7,331 nt of DNA. It comes from Armatimonadota bacterium. GTDB lineage: Bacteria; Armatimonadota; JAAZEB01. The stretch lies in NCBI GenBank assembly GCA_012841485.1, contig DUUU01000182.1, forward strand, positions 1 through 7,331, in the 5' to 3' direction. Made by a program: the position numbers and the translations under genes. The notes beneath the pieces are model-generated. The model saw only the letters and a program-made list of their open reading frames with translations. It was not told where the DNA came from and made no database searches. Positions 6,281 to 7,331 of this stretch are shown here, in pieces (the stretch's first letter is position 1; each line of letters begins with the position of its first letter).

Positions 6281-6368
6281 ACCCGTGCCCCCGCCTCCTG
6301 ACCATATGGCTGGCTCCCCCGGCCGGTTGCAGCCTCATGGCGCGCGTCTGACCCGCTCGAATCGCCTG

Positions 6369-6986
6369 TCAATGCCGGGAGACAAACTCGCGCACGCGCG
6401 CCGTGGCATCTTGCAGGATCGGGGTGCCATGCGCCGGCAGGAGGGCATCGAAGGGGTACTTGAGGAGGAGTGACACGGCGTCGCGCGCCCGGCGGGGGTT
6501 CTTTGAATAGCCCTCCAACGGGAGCTGCAGGCGCCCCTCGGCATCCGCGATCACCACATCGCCCGGGAAGAGAGCCCCCGGAGCCCGCTCCAGGAGGAGC
6601 GCGCAGCTTCCCGGGCTGTGCCCCGGCGCGTGGAGGACGCGCGTCTCCGGCGTCAGATAGAGGCCATCGCTTAGTTCGATCTCCGGTGGCGCCCCGGTGA
6701 GGAAATCGGCATCATCGGGGTGCATGGCGACGCGCACGCCGAGGCGCTCTCGAAAGAGCCAGGCGTCGCCCACGGTGTCTCGATGGGTGATGAATAGGAT
6801 GCTCGCGCCGCCCAGCATCTCGATGGCCGAGAAGACGCTCTCCTGTCCGGGGGGCGTGTCTATCAGGATGTTGCCATCCGGCGTGCGCAAGAAGTAGCGT
6901 TTCTCCCAGCCCGGGGTGAGCTGGTAGACGCCTTCCAGGAGGCGCAGGGGCACGATCTGCTTCAGGGTCTGGGATCGCGATTCCAT
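6369..6986 (-). CDS. MBL-fold metallo-hydrolase with atypical metal motif
   Basis: A 205-residue cytoplasmic protein of the metallo-beta-lactamase fold, glyoxalase II-like group. YFLRTPDGNILIDTPPG (31-47) is the early strand pair with the conserved Asp. The usual HxHxDH motif is replaced by THRDTVGDA (67-75): H68 is kept, but the second His and the DH pair are not. Downstream ligands are intact: APGHSPGS (120-127, H122), LFPGDVVIAD (139-148, D143) and LLPAHGTPI (182-190, H186). Related proteins with an HRDDVAD-type motif exist in plants and cyanobacteria as I recall them, so this is probably a divergent subgroup, not a dead enzyme. Substrate is unknown; thioester or other hydrolysis is a guess. 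The ATG at 6986 gives the normal N-terminus but has no clear ribosome binding site. A GTG at 7055 would add 23 residues of uncharacteristic Arg/Pro-rich sequence. It precedes yajQ, which has its own promoter. Confidence 0.85.
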   Translation of the reverse strand: MESRSQTLKQIVPLRLLEGVYQLTPGWEKRYFLRTPDGNILIDTPPGQESVFSAIEMLGGASILFITHRDTVGDAWLFRERLGVRVAMHPDDADFLTGAPPEIELSDGLYLTPETRVLHAPGHSPGSCALLLERAPGALFPGDVVIADAEGRLQLPLEGYSKNPRRARDAVSLLLKYPFDALLPAHGTPILQDATARVREFVSRH

Positions 6987-6992
6987 ACACCG

Positions 6993-6998
6993 CGTATA
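6993..6998 (-). promoter_or_regulatory. -10-like box directly upstream of the MBL start
   Basis: TATACG on the minus strand ends 6 nt before the ATG at 6986. With no Shine-Dalgarno sequence visible, transcription could begin at or next to the ATG and give a leaderless mRNA. No good -35 exists at normal spacing, so this is a tentative call. Confidence 0.25.
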
Positions 6999-7227
6999 CC
7001 CAGGCCTCGGGATGAGTATGCGCAAGGTCACGCCCGGGGACCGCCGCGAACGCACTCGGCCAGCAGCAGCGATCGTGTGTTAGGGTCTGCATCGATACCG
7101 AGGCGAGACCACAGATGAAGCAGACGCACGCGGATGGAGAGTGCGGGCCCCCCTGACCATCCTCGGGAGCGAGAGGCGGCCACCGAACCGGACGAACTTC
7201 ACATATCTTGGAGAATCTTCTCAGTAG

Positions 7228-7236
7228 ATTCTAGCA
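7228..7236 (-). promoter_or_regulatory. Possible extended -10 promoter on the minus strand
   Basis: TGCTAGAAT on the minus strand fits an extended -10 element (TGn followed by TAGAAT, 5 of 6 matches). The corresponding -35 is poor. It overlaps the 7-bp inverted repeat at 7212-7232. If real it would drive the MBL gene with a leader of more than 200 nt. Confidence 0.25.
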
Positions 7237-7254
7237 CGATCCGGCGCTGTGGTG

Positions 7255-7283
7255 TTGATACTGGAAGAGATATCTGTTACGAT
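7255..7283 (+). promoter_or_regulatory. Possible plus-strand promoter toward a gene beyond the right edge
   Basis: TTGATA (7255-7260, 5 of 6) and TACGAT (7278-7283, 4 of 6) are 17 bp apart on the plus strand. A transcript starting near 7290 would leave the window without a start codon inside it. It is the only reasonable plus-strand promoter-like pair I see. Confidence 0.3.
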
Positions 7284-7331
7284 AGGAGCAGGAGACGCTG
7301 CAGGGACGCCCCTCGCTAGAGAAGAGAGGGC

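Larger units (their letters stand above)
6987..7331. other. Non-coding region upstream of the MBL hydrolase gene
   Basis: No gene is supported in these 345 nt; reading frames here are short or unrecognisable. The part near 7200-7285 is clearly AT-richer than the rest of the window and contains promoter-like motifs on both strands plus small inverted repeats: a 7-bp pair at 7212-7218/7226-7232 and a GAGAA/TTCTC pair at 7211-7222. This looks like a regulatory region, possibly between the MBL gene and a divergent gene beyond the right edge. Confidence 0.5.

Noticed and set aside
7221..7331. Open minus-strand frame entering from the right edge and ending at 7221
   Set aside because: Only 36 codons, not recognisable, and lying in the AT-rich patch with promoter motifs; too short to call a partial gene.

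Overview
This is a high-GC bacterial chromosomal window of ordinary housekeeping and envelope-type genes. Every convincing gene lies on the minus strand, so transcription runs from the right edge to the left. I see no rRNA, tRNA, CRISPR array, transposase or integrase. The organism cannot be named from this alone. Strong AGGAGG-type ribosome binding sites, near-consensus -35/-10 promoters, GTG and TTG starts, and a GldA/F/G-like ABC cassette followed by a DUF4340 gene suggest a diderm bacterium outside Bacteroidota. The Armatimonadota, Acidobacteriota, Planctomycetota and Deltaproteobacteria-like lineages are guesses, not conclusions.

Layout from right (upstream) to left (downstream). 6987-7331 is non-coding and includes a local AT-rich patch with promoter-like motifs and small inverted repeats. 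6369-6986 encodes an MBL-fold hydrolase whose first metal-binding motif is atypical. 6188-6368 carries a perfect consensus promoter (TTGACA, 17 bp, TATAAT) and a strong 5' UTR hairpin. These precede a two-gene operon: yajQ (5696-6187) and 5-formyltetrahydrofolate cyclo-ligase (5106-5693), separated by 2 bp. 4562-5105 is a 544-bp gap with two hairpins, a second strong promoter (TTGACA, 18 bp, TATAAG) and a leader of about 315 nt rich in possible stem-loops.

That second promoter feeds a four-gene operon: ABC ATPase (3614-4561, TTG start), ABC-2 permease (2904-3617, GTG start overlapping the ATPase stop by 4 nt), GldG-family protein (1319-2878) and a DUF4340 protein (68-1165). Together they look like one envelope ABC system. 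The ATPase powers the permease, GldG is a membrane-anchored extracytoplasmic partner, and DUF4340 is a single-pass anchored extracytoplasmic protein. Its substrate is unknown; homologues are tied to gliding motility in Bacteroidota, but that role should not be assumed here. A large nested inverted repeat separates gldG from the DUF4340 gene, and a 17-bp hairpin after the DUF4340 gene probably ends the operon.

I did not find a clearly new biological system. The best leads are the structured leader of the ABC operon, the nested inverted repeat inside it, the 5' UTR hairpin of yajQ, and the unusual MBL metal site.
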